The position numbers and the translations under genes are program-made. The notes beneath the pieces are model-generated. The model made no database searches, was not told where the DNA came from, and saw only the letters and a list, made by a program, of their open reading frames with translations. Shown here piece after piece: positions 32,695 through 34,150 of a DNA stretch of 34,150 bases. Position 1 is the first letter of the stretch. Each line of letters opens with the position of its first letter. Source of the stretch: Actinomadura sp. BRA 177 (GTDB taxonomy: Bacteria > Actinomycetota > Actinomycetes > Streptosporangiales > Streptosporangiaceae); NCBI RefSeq assembly GCF_013372625.1, contig NZ_JABXFD010000381.1:1-34150 (forward strand), in the 5' to 3' direction.

Positions 32695-34150
32695 ATGCGC
32701 GAGCACGATCGGCTGTTCATCGGCGGCGAGTGGGCCGCCCCGGCCGGTACCGGCACGATCGACGTCATCTCCCCGCACACCGAGGAGGTCATCGGGCGGG
32801 TGCCCGAGGGCACCGAGGGCGACATCGACGCGGCGGTCGCGGCGGCGCGGCGCGCGTTCGACGAGGGCCCCTGGCCCCGGATGACGCCCGCCGAGCGCGC
32901 CGAGATCGTCGGCCGCCTCTCCGCGATCTACGCGGAGCGGCAGCAGGAGATGGCCGACCTCTGCACCGCGCAGATGGGGTCGCCGATCATGTTCTCGGTG
33001 TTCGGCCAGGCCGCCATCCCGCAGATGGTCCTGCAGTACTACGTGGACCTCGCCGCCACCTACACCTGGGAGGAGGAGCGGCAGGGCATGCTGGGGCCGG
33101 TCACGGTCACCCAGGAGCCCGTCGGCGTCGTCGCGGCGATCGTCCCGTGGAACGTCCCGCAGTTCACGCTGATGCTGAAGCTCGCGCCCGCGCTGATCGC
33201 CGGCTGCACGGTGGTGGCCAAGCCGTCCCCCGAGACGCCCCTGGACACCTATCTGCTCGCCGAGTGGATCCGCGAGGCCGGCATCCCCGAGGGCGTCGTC
33301 AACTTCGTCCCGGCCGGACGCGAGGTCGGCGCCTACCTGGTCGCGCACCCCGACGTCGACAAGGTGTCCTTCACCGGCTCCACCGCCGCCGGCCGCAAGA
33401 TCGGCGCGGTGTGCGGCGAGCAGCTGAAGCGCGTCACCCTCGAACTGGGCGGCAAGTCGGCCGCGATCATCCTGGACGACGCGGACCTGGCGTCCACCGT
33501 CGAGGGCTTCAAGCTGGCGTCCCTCATGAACAACGGCGAGGCGTGCGCCGCGCAGACCCGCATCCTCGCGTCCCGCCGCCGCTACGACGAGGTCGCGGAC
33601 GCCCTCGCCACCATGGTCGGCGGCCTGTCGGTCGGCGACCCGGCCGACTATGCCACCGAGATCGGCCCGCTGGTCGCCAAGCGGCAGCAGGAGCGCGTGG
33701 AGAACTACATCCGGATCGGCCAGGACGAGGGCGCCAAGCTGATCACCGGCGGCCTCAACCGCCCGCACGACCGCGGCTGGTACGTCGCCCCCACGGTCTT
33801 CGGCGACGTCGGCAACGACATGCGCATCGCCCGCGAGGAGATCTTCGGCCCCGTCCTCGTCCTCATCCCCTACGAGGACGAGGCCGACGCCGTCCGGATC
33901 GCCAACGACAGCGACTACGGCCTCGGCGGCTCGGTCTGGACGTCCGACGTCGACCACGGCGTCGACGTCGCCCGCCGCATCCGCACCGGCAGCTGCGGCG
34001 TCAACATGTACACCCTCGACCCGAACACCCCGTTCGGCGGCTACAAGAACAGCGGCATGGGCCGCGAACTGGGCCCCGAGGGCCTGCGCGCCTACCTGGA
34101 GCACAAGTCCATCCCCCACCCGGCCCCCTCCGCCCCCCCCTCCCCCCCCC
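32695..34150 (+). CDS. NAD(P)-dependent aldehyde dehydrogenase (3' end cut)
   Basis: This ALDH-superfamily enzyme oxidises aldehydes to acids. About 470 credible residues are visible, nearly the full family length (480-500). Catalytic residues are N153 in IVPWNVPQF, E250 in LELGGKS and the nucleophile C284 in MNNGEACAAQTR. The cofactor stretch FTGSTAAGRKI (226-236) and the C-terminal NTPFGGYKNSGMGRELGPEGL (about 442-462) are typical. GGGAGG precedes the ATG by 9-10 nt. The frame runs off the contig without a stop, and the final Pro-rich codons (from about 34112) are poly-C and probably not real. The true protein probably ends within 10-20 residues of that point. The substrate is not inferable. 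Confidence 0.93.
   Translation, partial: MREHDRLFIGGEWAAPAGTGTIDVISPHTEEVIGRVPEGTEGDIDAAVAAARRAFDEGPWPRMTPAERAEIVGRLSAIYAERQQEMADLCTAQMGSPIMFSVFGQAAIPQMVLQYYVDLAATYTWEEERQGMLGPVTVTQEPVGVVAAIVPWNVPQFTLMLKLAPALIAGCTVVAKPSPETPLDTYLLAEWIREAGIPEGVVNFVPAGREVGAYLVAHPDVDKVSFTGSTAAGRKIGAVCGEQLKRVTLELGGKSAAIILDDADLASTVEGFKLASLMNNGEACAAQTRILASRRRYDEVADALATMVGGLSVGDPADYATEIGPLVAKRQQERVENYIRIGQDEGAKLITGGLNRPHDRGWYVAPTVFGDVGNDMRIAREEIFGPVLVLIPYEDEADAVRIANDSDYGLGGSVWTSDVDHGVDVARRIRTGSCGVNMYTLDPNTPFGGYKNSGMGRELGPEGLRAYLEHKSIPHPAPSAPPSPP
34112..34150. other. Poly-C run-out at contig end
   Basis: The last ~39 bases are almost all C with a few T, A and G, ending in runs of eight and nine C. They encode an implausible Pro/Ser tail on the aldehyde dehydrogenase. 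This looks like a low-quality, poly-G (dark-cycle) sequencing artefact on the opposite strand rather than genome sequence. Confidence 0.65.

Overview
The window looks like an assembled contig from a high-GC, soil-type actinomycete of the Streptosporangiales/Thermomonosporaceae kind. The evidence is the very GC-rich third codon positions, GTG starts, leaderless genes preceded by TANNNT boxes, CBM2-bearing secreted cellulases, and a 14-bp CebR/CelR operator. The genus is my inference. Both ends look technical. Bases 1-31 match an Illumina Nextera/Tn5 adapter with three mismatches, and the last ~40 bases decay into poly-C, so the kinase at the left end and the aldehyde dehydrogenase at the right end are cut by the contig boundary.

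Left region (1-3341): a Ser/Thr protein kinase (-, partial) lies divergent to a DUF6777-type lipoprotein. It is followed by a zinc/cadmium efflux operon: an ArsR/SmtB sensor overlapping a CDF transporter, with a 14-bp palindrome over the sensor start codon. The operon ends at a perfect 23-bp hairpin terminator shared with the converging cellulase operon.

Cellulase operon (3347-8057, -): GH12, then GH5, then GH44. Each enzyme is secreted and carries a C-terminal CBM2, and the genes are 1-16 nt apart. Just upstream are a consensus TTGACA -35 and a perfect TGGGAGCGCTCCCA box, so the whole cellulolytic set should be induced by cellobiose.

Middle (8145-12632): an amidohydrolase, an esterase-fold protein whose catalytic serine is alanine, a lipid kinase converging on a PadR regulator, and an aldo/keto reductase. 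After these comes a disturbed ~0.5 kb stretch (12633-13152) with a truncated reading frame and a scrambled remnant of the next gene family.

DUF4132 array (13153-19691, -): three paralogous DUF4132/DUF7737 proteins of 765, 545 and 851 residues in one probable operon, the last two coupled by a TGATG overlap. This is the least understood locus here and the best candidate for an undescribed system.

Right region (19760-34150): a Baeyer-Villiger-type flavin monooxygenase with an SDR, a DMT-type membrane protein, a trypsin-like protease, a sugar-nucleotide epimerase, a stand-alone GroES-like protein, a secreted SMP-30/NHL protein divergent to a MarR regulator, a small PH-domain protein, sbcDC, a split and order-reversed RibD pair (reductase, then deaminase), and an aldehyde dehydrogenase. 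I saw no tRNA, rRNA, CRISPR array or intact insertion sequence.
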